Below are positions 1 through 8,449 of a stretch of DNA of 64,000 nucleotides, in pieces. This DNA is from Variovorax sp. CF313 (GTDB taxonomy: Bacteria; Pseudomonadota; Gammaproteobacteria; Burkholderiales; Burkholderiaceae_C). The translations under genes and the position numbers were made by a program. Numbering within the stretch: the first letter of the stretch is position 1; the number at the start of each line of letters is the position of its first letter. The stretch covers positions 1-64,000 of the forward strand of contig NZ_AKIW01000068.1 of assembly GCF_000282635.1 (NCBI RefSeq), in the 5' to 3' direction. The notes below the pieces were generated by a model. It was not told the origin of the DNA. It was given only the letters and a program-made list of their open reading frames with translations, and did not search any database.

Positions 1-117
1 TATGTGTTGGGCGGACGCATACCCATATAGTGTGGGATCGAACCGATATCCGACTGGCAGAATTGCCGCTGACGACAGCCGAACACCGCCACTTTCTCGG
101 AGCCAACGTTTTCAGCC

Positions 118-714
118 ATGCCCTACTACATTCGCGTGCTCAGCACGACCGAACGAACACTACCGGCAAGCGATGTCGCGCGCTCACTCAAGAGTTCAAC
201 GCTGACCGTCGAGGCAGGAACGGATGACCAATGGGACGAACTGCTGCTGGTACACAAGACTGGGCGAGAAATTGCCGTGATTGAACGAAACCCTGTGTCC
301 GATGGCTCGATGGCTGCAGAGGAGCTTGAGGAGTTCATTGACGAGCTTCAGGATGCCGAACCAGCGACGGGGGCTAAGTGGCTTCGAGACTACCTGCCGA
401 AGGTGAAGACCATCTACGCGATTCAAGTGTTGTCTGGCACAGATGAAGCTGAAGGTTGGTCCGAGCTTGGCTCCGTCAAGACTGCACTGTGGAACAAGCT
501 CGGCGGAATTCTCCAGGCCGATGGCGAAGGCTTTTCCAACGAGGACGGCTATCACGTTGTCTGGCAATTTTCCGATACAGCGTCAGGCCCGTGGTGGATG
601 GGGCTTCTCAAGGACGGTAAATGGGTGCACTTCGAGATGGAACTGAGCGACCAGCGTCAGCGCGAACAGTTTTTGCAAGGAGAACTGCCTGCCGGCGCGA
701 AGCTCGCGACATAA
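118..714 (+). CDS. Orphan 198-aa acidic cytoplasmic protein, function unknown
   Basis: I do not recognise the family. The product is soluble and acidic, with no signal peptide or membrane segment. Residues 1-55 carry a short beta-rich stretch (PYYIRVLSTTER). The centre is rich in Glu and Asp (AAEELEEFIDELQDAEP), and the C-terminal half is tryptophan-rich (VVWQFSDTASGPWWMGLL). The start is the ATG at 118; no clear ribosome binding site precedes it. A sampled line of the gene is about 57% GC against about 70% in the backbone. Together with the neighbouring orphan, TPR and ankyrin genes this suggests accessory DNA, which is an inference. Confidence 0.6.
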   Translation: MPYYIRVLSTTERTLPASDVARSLKSSTLTVEAGTDDQWDELLLVHKTGREIAVIERNPVSDGSMAAEELEEFIDELQDAEPATGAKWLRDYLPKVKTIYAIQVLSGTDEAEGWSELGSVKTALWNKLGGILQADGEGFSNEDGYHVVWQFSDTASGPWWMGLLKDGKWVHFEMELSDQRQREQFLQGELPAGAKLAT

Positions 715-871
715 ACTGTGACGGCGGGCCGTTTCGCAGCACCCGCGAAGGGGTTCTGTGACGTGATACACGGGGACGCTGGACTCCGGTGGAGCGAGGC
801 GCCACCATAGATGGCTACTGTCGGCCGCAAGCCGACATTCCCCCACACCTTCCAACGTGACCGATGAACTT

Positions 872-1678
872 ATGAAGTCTTCCTTGCTCGCGAAATTTGC
901 CTTGATAGGTTCAATGCTTGCGCCGTGGCTCGCCGTTGCGGCAGACGAAGTTGTCTTCAGGGACAAGGCAGGCCGTGTTCTCAAGAAGAGCGACCTAGTC
1001 GAGGCCAACGGCAACTTCTCCTGGGAACTCGCGTCCACCACTCCTGTCAGTGAGGCGGCGAAGAAAGAACATGCCCTTGGCCGAGCGGCGGGACAACGAG
1101 GCGACCATCGCACGGCGTTGGCGCATTTCGCTGCGGCATCGAAGGTAGCTCCGGCCTGGCCGTACCCGATATACGACGCAGCCTTCACCTTCCTGCTTCA
1201 GAAGGAATTCGACACTGCGTATGAATACTACCGACGCGTAGACCAGATGGCTCCGAGGGGGTTCTTCACGGCCAAAACGGCGGTTCACGCGCTTCGGATG
1301 GAACTGAACCGCGAACTCCCCAGTGGGACCTATCTCAGCTACGTTGCCCTTGAATGGGAAACCGACAAGCAGAAGGTGCGGCAGGTCGCGCAAGCGATGA
1401 CTAGGGCGACGCCGGGATTTGCGCCGGCGTGGAAGACTGCTGCCATGTTGGAAGACGACCTCGGTAGACGCGCGGCGCTGCTAGAAAGTGGTTTAAAGGC
1501 CCGTCCGGACGAAGAAACTCGAGGCTTTCTCCTCCTGAACAAAGCCTTGGTACTTCACGAACAGAACAAAACCTCCGAAGCGAAGGCAATCCTAGGGGAG
1601 CTTGCGTTGGCTCCAACCTCCCCACGCGACGTCGAGGCGTTAGCGAAACGCACCCTTGCACAGTTGGCGCAGCGCTAG
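872..1678 (+). CDS. Exported TPR-like repeat protein
   Basis: The N-terminus from the ATG at 872 is a convincing Sec signal peptide: MKSS, a hydrophobic run, then LAVAADE as a likely cleavage region. This is why I prefer it to the GTG at 857, which adds five residues. No strong ribosome binding site supports either start. The mature part shows helix-turn-helix repeat spacing typical of tetratricopeptide repeats (GDHRTALAHFAAASKVAPAW, then EFDTAYEYYRRVDQMAP). It is probably a periplasmic scaffold or binding protein. It lies in the lower-GC left end between two other unassigned genes and has no visible operon partner. Confidence 0.6.
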   Translation: MKSSLLAKFALIGSMLAPWLAVAADEVVFRDKAGRVLKKSDLVEANGNFSWELASTTPVSEAAKKEHALGRAAGQRGDHRTALAHFAAASKVAPAWPYPIYDAAFTFLLQKEFDTAYEYYRRVDQMAPRGFFTAKTAVHALRMELNRELPSGTYLSYVALEWETDKQKVRQVAQAMTRATPGFAPAWKTAAMLEDDLGRRAALLESGLKARPDEETRGFLLLNKALVLHEQNKTSEAKAILGELALAPTSPRDVEALAKRTLAQLAQR

Positions 1679-1759
1679 CTACGCCTGCACACGGCCAGCA
1701 GCGGACATAGGACGCGTGACCTTCTGCCTAACCTACTAACCAGCCGTAGCACATCACGA

Positions 1760-2329
1760 ATGGAATTGATCCTCTATGTGCCGGGCGATCCGCCCGCGAA
1801 TCGAATCGTCGCCGCCGGCGCTGCGGGAGAAGTCCCACTCATCGCTTCACTTCTGCAGCAAGGTGTCCCAATCGATGCGCAGCACACGCATTACAAACAG
1901 ACCGCCTTGCACGCAGCCGCCGATGCCGGTTATCTACCTGCCGTCGGCTACCTGATCGACCAAGGGGCCGACCTCAATGCACTCGACAACATTGAAATGA
2001 CGCCACTGATGCATGCCTGTTCTCGAGGCAGAAGCACGGTGGCGTTGAGACTTATGGCTGCAGGCGCGAATGTCGAGCATGAACGATCGGACGATCAGAT
2101 GACCGCATTGAAGTTCGCGCTGTGGGGCAGGTGCTCGCGCACAGTGATCCGGCAACTTCTCGCCCAGGGTGCCAAGAGGCCGGAGGCTGGATTTCCCATC
2201 GTCCACCTGTCTTCCGAAGAGCCCCGTTTCAACCCTCCGATCCGCCTGCTGTTTCTCAGCCTGCTTTTGATCACTATCGTCGTCTCAGTGGTTTTCATCC
2301 TGAAGCATGTCGATGAAATGGGCTTGTGA
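1760..2329 (+). CDS. Ankyrin-repeat protein with C-terminal membrane anchor
   Basis: The 189-aa product has about four ankyrin repeats over residues 18-140, with canonical TALHAAADAGYLPAV and TPLMHACSRGRSTVAL cores and the G-A-D/N turns that close each repeat. Residues near 160-182 form one hydrophobic helix (LLFLSLLLITIVVSVVFIL) followed by a short polar tail. The repeats should therefore sit in the cytoplasm on a tail-anchored membrane protein. Ankyrin repeats bind protein partners; none can be named here. The ATG at 1760 lacks a clear Shine-Dalgarno sequence. Bacterial ankyrin genes sometimes neighbour catalases or toxins, but nothing of that kind is next to this one. Confidence 0.65.
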   Translation: MELILYVPGDPPANRIVAAGAAGEVPLIASLLQQGVPIDAQHTHYKQTALHAAADAGYLPAVGYLIDQGADLNALDNIEMTPLMHACSRGRSTVALRLMAAGANVEHERSDDQMTALKFALWGRCSRTVIRQLLAQGAKRPEAGFPIVHLSSEEPRFNPPIRLLFLSLLLITIVVSVVFILKHVDEMGL

Positions 2330-2473
2330 TGCCAAGCCTTGCCTCTCAGCAAACGCGGCTGCGACTGACTGCTTCGGAGCAAAGCGTAAGACGGCTCAGG
2401 GCCCTTTCGCGACGGTAGCGCGACCAGCTACAGTCGGCCAGGAGCCATAAACTGCCACGCCAAGGGAGGTCCG

Positions 2474-2701
2474 ATGTCACAAGCAAACCAACTGCGCCCG
2501 TTTTCGTTCGTGCTGGCTGTGCCGGACCTTGGGCGAAACACCGCCTACTTCAGGGATGCCTGGGCTTTAAGGCTGAATACGCGCACCGACTTTTGCCGGA
2601 ATTGCTTCATCCAGAGGGCTAACGCCAGCCCGATCGGGCGACCGCTCCGGCAGAATTCAGCCACAGTAGCGGACGGTCGGGCCTTCAAGCACATCTCATG
2701 A
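2474..2701 (+). pseudogene. Frameshifted, truncated VOC (glyoxalase-fold) gene remnant
   Basis: The first 30 residues (PFSFVLAVPDLGRNTAYFRD) match the opening beta strand and helix of VOC/glyoxalase-fold proteins and follow a good ribosome binding site (GGGAGG at 2464-2469). The expected next motif, D-A-L-G-F, is broken. Reading one base over near 2563 restores DALGFKAEY, so a single-base loss is likely. The restored frame ends at a TAA at 2620-2622, far short of the roughly 120 residues normal for the family, so a further deletion is also needed. The open frame as it stands runs 75 codons and ends in a TGA overlapping the next ATG. Confidence 0.6.
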
Positions 2702-3204
2702 AAACAAGACTTCATGCTATTCGAGCCGACATCACTGGGCTGTCGGTCGATGCCATCGTCAATGCAGCCAATTCGTCATTGCTTGGCGGGGGCGGTGTCG
2801 ATGGAGCAATCCACCGCGCCGCAGGTCCTGAGCTGGTACATGAGTGCCGCTTGCTGGGGGGATGCAAAACAGGTGATGCAAAGATCACAAAAGGCTATCG
2901 GCTACCGGCCCGTTTCATCATTCATACGGTCGGTCCGGTCTGGAGGGGAGGGGTAAACGGCGAGGCGGACCTGCTGGCGTCCTGCTACCGAAAATCGCTG
3001 ATGCTCGCAAACGAATACGGGGCGCGAACGGTGGCGTTTCCGAGCATCAGTACGGGCATCTATGGCTACCCGATCGAACGGGCTGCGCAGGTGGCCGTTG
3101 ATGCGGTCCGCGCTGCGTTGGAAGAAACTTCGGTCATTGCAGAGGTCACGTTCTGCTGTTTTTCAGACGAAGACTTGGCAATTTACAGGTCTGTTCTTGG
3201 ATAA
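2698..3204 (+). CDS. Macro-domain protein, O-acetyl-ADP-ribose deacetylase type
   Basis: The 168-aa product is a single macro domain. It shows the family's ADP-ribose-binding core: [20 protein letters not shown] near residues 18-37 (with the Asn-Ala-Ala-Asn and Gly-rich catalytic loop), then [10 protein letters not shown], and [12 protein letters not shown] near residues 108-119, which binds the diphosphate. This fits the MacroD/YmdB group that hydrolyses O-acetyl-ADP-ribose or removes ADP-ribose from protein side chains. The start overlaps the stop of the VOC remnant as ATGA, so translation may be coupled to a decayed upstream frame. A free-standing gene of this size is normal in bacteria. 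The physiological substrate cannot be told from context. Confidence 0.85.
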   Translation: MKTRLHAIRADITGLSVDAIVNAANSSLLGGGGVDGAIHRAAGPELVHECRLLGGCKTGDAKITKGYRLPARFIIHTVGPVWRGGVNGEADLLASCYRKSLMLANEYGARTVAFPSISTGIYGYPIERAAQVAVDAVRAALEETSVIAEVTFCCFSDEDLAIYRSVLG

Positions 3205-3269
3205 GGTGGGTGTAGGCCTCCTTCTCACCATGGCAGACACTGAGGCCCGCCGCCGCGCTGTCCAACGGC

Positions 3270-3848
3270 CTAAGCCGGCCTCAACGGCGCGGCGAACCTG
3301 TAGGTATTGAGGACAAGGCCGGACGGCGTCGTCTTCGTGCTGGCGAGCTCGAAGGAACACCCCGGGGTCCCCTCGGCGAAGAAGCGCTTGCCCGTGCCCA
3401 CCAGCACCGGATAGAGGATCAGCATGACTTCGTCCGCAAGTCCGTGCTCCAGCAGCGTCGATGTCAGTGTGGAACTGCCCCACAGAACCAGGTCCAGGCC
3501 AGCCTTCGACTTGATGCGCCGCACGCCCTCGACCGGGTCCGGCCCGACGCCCTCGAACGGCCCCCACGCGAGGCTTTCCGGGCGATGGGTGACGACGAAC
3601 TTGGTGGCCGCATTCAAGCCATCAGCCATCGGACTGGCCGGCACCTTCGGCCAGTAGTCCGACCACATGTCGTAGGTGCGCCGGCCCAGCAGCAGGTCGA
3701 AGCGCCCGCCGTGCGCGGCGAGCACCTCGTCCCGGCCGGCGGGAGTCCGGTAGGGCGCCGTCCAGTCGGCATACGGGAAGCCGTCTTCGCCGGAGGACTG
3801 GATCACGCCGTCCAGCGACACGTGCTCCATGATCTTGAGCTTTCTCAT
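3270..3848 (-). CDS. RibD C-terminal/dihydrofolate-reductase-fold oxidoreductase
   Basis: The 192-aa protein has the RibD-C/DHFR-like fold pattern: an N-terminal strand with MEHVSLDGVIQ, the LLLGRRTYDMWSDYWP helix, TKFVVTHRP, and the nucleotide-binding LVLWGSSTLTSTLLEHGLADE. These proteins bind NADPH; most free-standing copies have no known substrate and do not replace folate dihydrofolate reductase. The ATG at 3848 is preceded by GGAG about six bases upstream. It is monocistronic or the last gene of a minus-strand run with the two GFA genes, and converges on the macro-domain gene. Confidence 0.8.
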   Translation of the reverse strand: MRKLKIMEHVSLDGVIQSSGEDGFPYADWTAPYRTPAGRDEVLAAHGGRFDLLLGRRTYDMWSDYWPKVPASPMADGLNAATKFVVTHRPESLAWGPFEGVGPDPVEGVRRIKSKAGLDLVLWGSSTLTSTLLEHGLADEVMLILYPVLVGTGKRFFAEGTPGCSFELASTKTTPSGLVLNTYRFAAPLRPA

Positions 3849-3936
3849 TCGGGTCTCCGTGTTTGGTTGTTGGGCTTGGAGGGGATGAGGATGCTGAACC
3901 GCTCTCGGTCTTCGCGCAACTCCGCCGGCCTAGGAG

Positions 3937-4422
3937 TCAGGCGTTGCTCGCGCGCGCCATCTGTGGCTCATCGAAGCGCTCGGGAGTCTGAGGCGAGCCG
4001 GCCAGGTCCGCGCGGGCGAGCTGGAAGCAGTCTGTTCCCGCAGGAAGCACCACGCCCGTCTGCGCCGAGCTGGTCCAGATGTGCGAACTGATCGAAACGG
4101 AGTTCGGGTCGTCGAAAGCTCCGCGAGAAATCGCGCGGTACTCGGGCCAGCGCTCGAAGGTGAGCGAGAGGGTGGTGCCGCACTTGGGGCAGAAATGAAC
4201 ATGCACCTGCTTCGAGCTGCCTTCCGATCTGTGCGAATACTGCGCCATCGGCTCGCCCGAGAACCGAACCGCGTCCACCGCATACATCGACTCCGCATAC
4301 GAGGTCGAGCCCGTCATGCGCTGGCAGAACCTGCAGTGGCATTGCAGCGTGCGAATGGGCTCGCCCTGGGCGACAAAACGCACTGACCCGCAGAGGCATC
4401 CTCCAACGCGCTGAGTGGTCAC
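3937..4422 (-). CDS. GFA-family zinc-binding protein (first of two)
   Basis: GFA-fold (formaldehyde-activating enzyme-like, DUF636) proteins are small zinc proteins. This 161-aa copy has all the usual cysteine sets: GGCLCGSVRF at the start, CHCRFCQRMTG near residue 33, and FCPKCGTTL near residue 80. The start is chosen as the GTG at 4422 because AAGGAG sits seven bases upstream and the family's first Cys motif follows at once; there is no ATG between it and that motif. Some members handle glutathione adducts, but most have no assigned reaction. It lies 95 bp downstream of a second GFA gene on the same strand. Confidence 0.8.
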   Translation of the reverse strand: MTTQRVGGCLCGSVRFVAQGEPIRTLQCHCRFCQRMTGSTSYAESMYAVDAVRFSGEPMAQYSHRSEGSSKQVHVHFCPKCGTTLSLTFERWPEYRAISRGAFDDPNSVSISSHIWTSSAQTGVVLPAGTDCFQLARADLAGSPQTPERFDEPQMARASNA

Positions 4423-4517
4423 GTTGATCTCCTTTGTGAATGCCGCGAGTATGGGCGAGCAATCCGCTTGCCTGTCTCCCGAACTTGACGCTGGCGGGGC
4501 AGGGCCTCGCCTTCCTT

Positions 4518-4931
4518 TCACAGCGGCGGCATCCTGTCGAACTTGGGCAATGCCGGGTCCAGAAAATCCCATCGATGTCCGCGCACGGCATACGTGACCG
4601 CCTGCGGCTTGTACCGGCCAGGGTCGTCGAGGCTCGCGGCGTGCACCGTGAAGATGTCGGGCATCGCCGCAAAGGTCATGTACACGGGCGAGCCGCAGTG
4701 CGGGCAGAACGCCCGGGTCTTGACGTTGCCGCTGTCGCCGACCATGTCCCACAGCGTGGCCTGGCCGCTGTGCTTCACGCCGCCACGCGGGAAGGTGAGG
4801 TACGAGCCATGGCCGGTGCCGCTCTTGCGTTGGCAGTCGCGGCACTGGCAGTCGTTCTGGAAGATGGGCTCGGCTGAAATCTCGTAGCGGACTGCGCCGC
4901 ATGCGCAGCCGCCGGTGTAGGCGTGGGTCAT
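4518..4931 (-). CDS. GFA-family zinc-binding protein (second of two)
   Basis: The 137-aa product is a complete GFA/DUF636 domain with GGCACGAVRY at residues 7-16, DCQCRDCQRKSG and FCPHCGSPVY. These cysteines bind the two zinc ions of the fold. The ATG at 4931 follows AGGAA. It is clearly diverged from the GFA gene just downstream, so the pair looks like different subfamilies brought together rather than a recent tandem copy. No glutathione-dependent formaldehyde oxidation genes lie nearby, so a role in that pathway is not supported by context. Confidence 0.82.
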   Translation of the reverse strand: MTHAYTGGCACGAVRYEISAEPIFQNDCQCRDCQRKSGTGHGSYLTFPRGGVKHSGQATLWDMVGDSGNVKTRAFCPHCGSPVYMTFAAMPDIFTVHAASLDDPGRYKPQAVTYAVRGHRWDFLDPALPKFDRMPPL

Positions 4932-5189
4932 TTCCTGGTTCCTTCGGGGTGTGCTTTCCGGCGGCTCTGGCCGGGTGCAGCCAATCTAGCGGGGGCACGC
5001 GTGTCGCGGGGAGTAACAAGTTCGTCGCGAGTCGCTTCGCCGAGCCGGCTGGATGCCAGGGCCGCCATTTGAAGTGCTTACAACTTCGGCGCCATCCAGG
5101 CTGCTGCCAGACGGTAAAGTTCCCGTCTCCGGTTTCGGATCGTCCGCGGCCCTTTTTTCCACCGCCTCCAGCTTTTCCGCTCGCCCCCC

Positions 5190-6491
5190 ATGTCCAACCT
5201 CATCGTGCACGGCGGAACGCCGCTGCGTGGCCGCGTCACCCCCTCCGCCAACAAGAACGCCGTGCTGCCGGTGCTCTGTGCCACCTTGCTCACCTGGGAG
5301 CCGCTGCGCCTGTACGGTGTGCCCGACATCACCGACGTGCGCAAGATCCTCGACATCTTCCGCACCCTGGGCAGCGACGTGCGCATGGACCACGAGACCG
5401 GCACGCTCGAGCTGCACCATCGCGAGACTGCCTTCGACGCATCGCGCCACCGGCTGCCGGAGGAGATGCGCTCGTCGATCATGCTGGTGCCGCCGCTCTT
5501 GGCGCGCTTCGGCGTGGCGCGGCTCGAGGACAACGTGAAGGGCTGCACGCTCGGTGTGCGCGAGATCGATCCGCACGTGGAGGTGTTCCAGCGCTTCGGC
5601 GGCGAGGTGGAGCGCACCGAAGGCTCGCTGCTGGTGCGCAGCGCGGGCCGCCTCACGCCCACGGACCACTGGCTGGACTACGCCTCCGTCACGACCACCG
5701 AGAATTTCGTGCTGTGCGCAGCCGCAGCGGGCGGTACTTCGACGTTGACCAATGCGGCGTCGGAGCCGCACGTGCAGGAGTTCTGCCGCTTCATGGCGAT
5801 GATCGGTGTGCGCATCGAAGGCATGGGTACCTCGCGGCTCACTGTGCACGGCGGCGGCACGCTCAAGGGCGGTGAGTTCCGCTTCGACGAAGACTTCCAC
5901 GAGATCACGACCTTCCTGGCGCTGGGCGCCATCACCGGCGGCGACGTGGTCGTGCGCAACAGCGCACCCGAAAACTTTCCGCTGCTCGACCGCACGTTCG
6001 CGAAGTTCGGCGTGCAGATCGTGCATGAAGACGGCTGGTCGCGCGCCATCCGCAGCGGCCCGCTGAAGGTGCAGACGCCTTTCACGAGCAACGTGCTGAC
6101 CAAGGTGGAGGCGGCGCCGTGGCCTTACTTTCCGGTCGACCTGCTGCCGATCTTCATCGCGCTGGGCGTGCGCGCGCAGGGCAATGCGATGTTCTGGAAC
6201 AAGGTGTACGACGGGGCGCTGGGCTGGACGGGCGAGTTGTCGAAGTTCGGCGCGCACGTGTTCTCTTCGGACCCGCACCGGCTCATCACCTTCGGCGGCA
6301 ATCCGCTGACGCCGGCCGTGGTCGAAAGCCCGTACATCATCCGCGTGGCGATCGCCTTGTTCATGGTGGCGGCGAGCATCGAAGGGCGTTCCGAGATCCG
6401 CAACGCCACGCCCATTCGCCGCGCCCATCCGCGCTTCGTCGAGAACCTGCGCAGCCTTGGCGTGCAGGTGGAGTGGACGAGCGAGGAGTGA
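5190..6491 (+). CDS. MurA-like enolpyruvyl transferase (divergent paralogue)
   Basis: The 433-aa protein is a full-length homologue of UDP-N-acetylglucosamine 1-carboxyvinyltransferase, which adds enolpyruvate from PEP to UDP-GlcNAc in the first committed step of peptidoglycan synthesis. Catalytic positions are kept: Lys22 in SANKNAVLP, Cys119 in KGCTLGVREID (the PEP-reactive, fosfomycin-target Cys of MurA), Arg123, Asp317 in YFPVDLLP and Arg385 in IIRVAIAL. Surrounding sequence departs from housekeeping MurA, and it lacks the usual neighbours (hisG, BolA or ABC toluene-tolerance genes). It is therefore probably a second copy or an enzyme acting on a related nucleotide sugar. The ATG at 5190 has no obvious ribosome binding site. 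Confidence 0.8.
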   Translation: MSNLIVHGGTPLRGRVTPSANKNAVLPVLCATLLTWEPLRLYGVPDITDVRKILDIFRTLGSDVRMDHETGTLELHHRETAFDASRHRLPEEMRSSIMLVPPLLARFGVARLEDNVKGCTLGVREIDPHVEVFQRFGGEVERTEGSLLVRSAGRLTPTDHWLDYASVTTTENFVLCAAAAGGTSTLTNAASEPHVQEFCRFMAMIGVRIEGMGTSRLTVHGGGTLKGGEFRFDEDFHEITTFLALGAITGGDVVVRNSAPENFPLLDRTFAKFGVQIVHEDGWSRAIRSGPLKVQTPFTSNVLTKVEAAPWPYFPVDLLPIFIALGVRAQGNAMFWNKVYDGALGWTGELSKFGAHVFSSDPHRLITFGGNPLTPAVVESPYIIRVAIALFMVAASIEGRSEIRNATPIRRAHPRFVENLRSLGVQVEWTSEE

Positions 6492-6579
6492 GCTGGTCCA
6501 CGGGCGATGGCCCTGTTGCGGGAGGCAACTCCGCCTTGGCGGGAGAATCGGCGGTATCCGACACAAAAGGAGCGCCTTC

Positions 6580-7632
6580 ATGACCACGCTGCAGCAGATT
6601 CTCGGCACCGAACTCCCGTTGATCCAGGCCCCGATGGCCGGCATTCAGGGCAGCGCGATGGCCATCGCGGTGAGCAACGCAGGCGGCCTCGGTTCGCTGC
6701 CTTGCGCCATGTTGAGCCCCGAGGCCATGCGCAGCGAGCTCGCCGCGATCCGCGCGGGCACCGACAAGCCCTTCAACGTCAACTTCTTCTGCCATACGCC
6801 GCCCGTGCCGAGCGCCGAGCGCGAGGCGGCGTGGCGCGCCGCGCTGGCGCCTTACTACGCCGAGTTCGGCATCGATGCGGCCGGGATTCCGACCGGGCCG
6901 GGCCGCAACCCCTTCAGCGCCGAGGTGGCCGAGCTGCTGGCCGAATTCGCACCGCCGGTGGTGAGCTTTCATTTCGGACTGCCGTCCGAGGCGCTGCTGG
7001 CGCGGGTGCACGGCTGGGGCGCGAAGGTGCTGGCCTCGGCCACCACGGTGGAAGAGGCGCTGTGGCTCGAAGCGCGCGGCGCCGATGCCGTCATCGCCCA
7101 AGGACTGGAGGCCGGCGGGCATCGCGGCCATTTCCTGTCGCACGACCTGACGAGGCAGCTCGGCACTTTTGCGCTGGTGCCGCAGGTAGTGCATGCGGTG
7201 AAGGTGCCGGTGATCGCGGCCGGCGGCATCGCGGATGCGGGCGGCGTGGCCGCGGCCATGGCGCTGGGCGCTGCAGGCGTGCAGGTGGGCACGGCCTACA
7301 TGCTGACGCCCGAGGCGACGACCAGCGCGCTGCACCGCGAGGCGCTCAAGGGCAGGGCCGCGCGGCACACGGCGCTGACCAATCTCTTTACCGGCCGACC
7401 GGCCCGCGGCATCGTGAACCGTGTGATGCGCGACCTGGGGCCCATCGGCGAGGCCGCGCCGGAGTTTCCGCTGGCCACCTCGGGCATTGCGCCGCTGCGG
7501 GCCAAGGCCGAGGCGCAGGGCAGCGGCGATTTCTCTCCGCTGTGGTCGGGGCAGAACGCAACCGGCTGCCGCGAGGTGCCGGCGGCCGAAGTTACCCGCG
7601 CGCTCGCGCAAGGCTTTCACGCAACCGTCTGA
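6580..7632 (+). CDS. Nitronate monooxygenase family flavoprotein
   Basis: The 350-aa TIM-barrel protein matches the NMO/2-nitropropane dioxygenase family, FMN enzymes that oxidise alkyl nitronates such as propionate 3-nitronate. Visible motifs are LIQAPMAGIQGSAMAIAVSNAGGLG at the start, AQGLEAGGHRGHF carrying the conserved His, VIAAGGIADAGG for phosphate binding and GVQVGTAY. The ATG at 6580 follows AAAAGGAG seven bases upstream, which rules out longer upstream readings. It is 88 bp after the MurA paralogue and 10 bp before the esterase gene, so these may share a transcript. Confidence 0.85.
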   Translation: MTTLQQILGTELPLIQAPMAGIQGSAMAIAVSNAGGLGSLPCAMLSPEAMRSELAAIRAGTDKPFNVNFFCHTPPVPSAEREAAWRAALAPYYAEFGIDAAGIPTGPGRNPFSAEVAELLAEFAPPVVSFHFGLPSEALLARVHGWGAKVLASATTVEEALWLEARGADAVIAQGLEAGGHRGHFLSHDLTRQLGTFALVPQVVHAVKVPVIAAGGIADAGGVAAAMALGAAGVQVGTAYMLTPEATTSALHREALKGRAARHTALTNLFTGRPARGIVNRVMRDLGPIGEAAPEFPLATSGIAPLRAKAEAQGSGDFSPLWSGQNATGCREVPAAEVTRALAQGFHATV

Positions 7633-7642
7633 AGATCCATCG

Positions 7643-8320
7643 ATGCCTCAACTTCACTTGCCCCTCAAATTCCTCGAACACGCGGCCCGGCCCGAGGCCC
7701 GCGAACCCTGGCTGCTGATGCTGATGCACGGCGTAGGCAGCAACGAGCAGGACCTGTTCGGCCTCGCGCGGCTGATGCCGCCGCAGTTCCACGTGCTGAG
7801 CCTGCGCGCGCCGTATGTGCTGTCGCCCGGTGCCTACGCGTGGTTCGAGTTCCAGGTGCTGCCGAACGGCGAGCGGCAGATCAACGAAGAGCAGGAGCGC
7901 GAAAGCCGCTTCCTCGTCGGCGAGATGATCGCCTCGGCCTCGCAGCAGCTCGGCGTGCCGGCCGAGCGGGTGGTGGTTGGCGGCTTCAGCCAGGGCGGCA
8001 TCATGTCGCTGTCGCAGCTGCTTACCAAGCCGCAGAGCGTGCGTGCCGCGATGGTGTGGCACAGCCGGCTGCTCTCGCAGGTGGTGCCGCACATCGCGCC
8101 GCCGGAGGCCTTCGAGGGCAAGGCGCTATGGGTGAGCCATGGCAGCGCCGACAACGTGATTCCGCCGAGCGCCGCGCAGGCCACGCGCGAGCTGGCGCGC
8201 GGCTTGCCGCTGGCGCTGTCGGGCTCGGACTTTCCGGGCGCGCACGAGATCCGCCCGGCCGAGCTGCAGGGGTCGATTGCCTGGCTGCAATCGCTGAGCG
8301 GGCCCACCGACGCGGCCTGA
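7643..8320 (+). CDS. Alpha/beta-hydrolase, phospholipase/carboxylesterase type
   Basis: The 225-aa protein belongs to the small carboxylesterase/lysophospholipase group (Pfam Abhydrolase_2). It has the oxyanion segment LMLMHGVGSNEQD, the nucleophile elbow GGFSQGG (Ser), the acid in HGSADNVIP (Asp) and the base in FPGAHEI (His). Members hydrolyse short-chain esters or thioesters; the substrate here is unknown. The start ATG at 7643 lies 10 bp past the nitronate monooxygenase stop, which suggests co-transcription. There is no signal peptide, so it acts in the cytoplasm. Confidence 0.82.
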   Translation: MPQLHLPLKFLEHAARPEAREPWLLMLMHGVGSNEQDLFGLARLMPPQFHVLSLRAPYVLSPGAYAWFEFQVLPNGERQINEEQERESRFLVGEMIASASQQLGVPAERVVVGGFSQGGIMSLSQLLTKPQSVRAAMVWHSRLLSQVVPHIAPPEAFEGKALWVSHGSADNVIPPSAAQATRELARGLPLALSGSDFPGAHEIRPAELQGSIAWLQSLSGPTDAA

Positions 8321-8449
8321 TTGCGCAGCTTGCGCGGCACGGGGCGACACAGGGCGTTACGCGGCCGTGGTGCCATGGAGCGCCCGATTGGTGCAACATG
8401 ACCGGTCTCTCCGCATCACACACAGCCTTAGCAGAAGGAAAGTGCCGCC

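Noticed and set aside
1..30. Possible C-terminal end of an upstream gene (frame reading YVLGGRIPI then TAG).
   Set aside because: Only nine codons are visible and no family can be recognised, so no feature was called.
28..50. tRNA T-arm-like sequence GGTTCGATCCC on the minus strand.
   Set aside because: The five-base T-stem does not pair and no acceptor stem is nearby, unlike the element at 37027-37075.
3241..3283. Inverted repeat TGAGGCC/GGCCTCA between the macro and RibD-like genes, a possible bidirectional terminator.
   Set aside because: The 29-bp loop and lack of T-runs make a terminator unlikely, and one arm lies inside the coding region.
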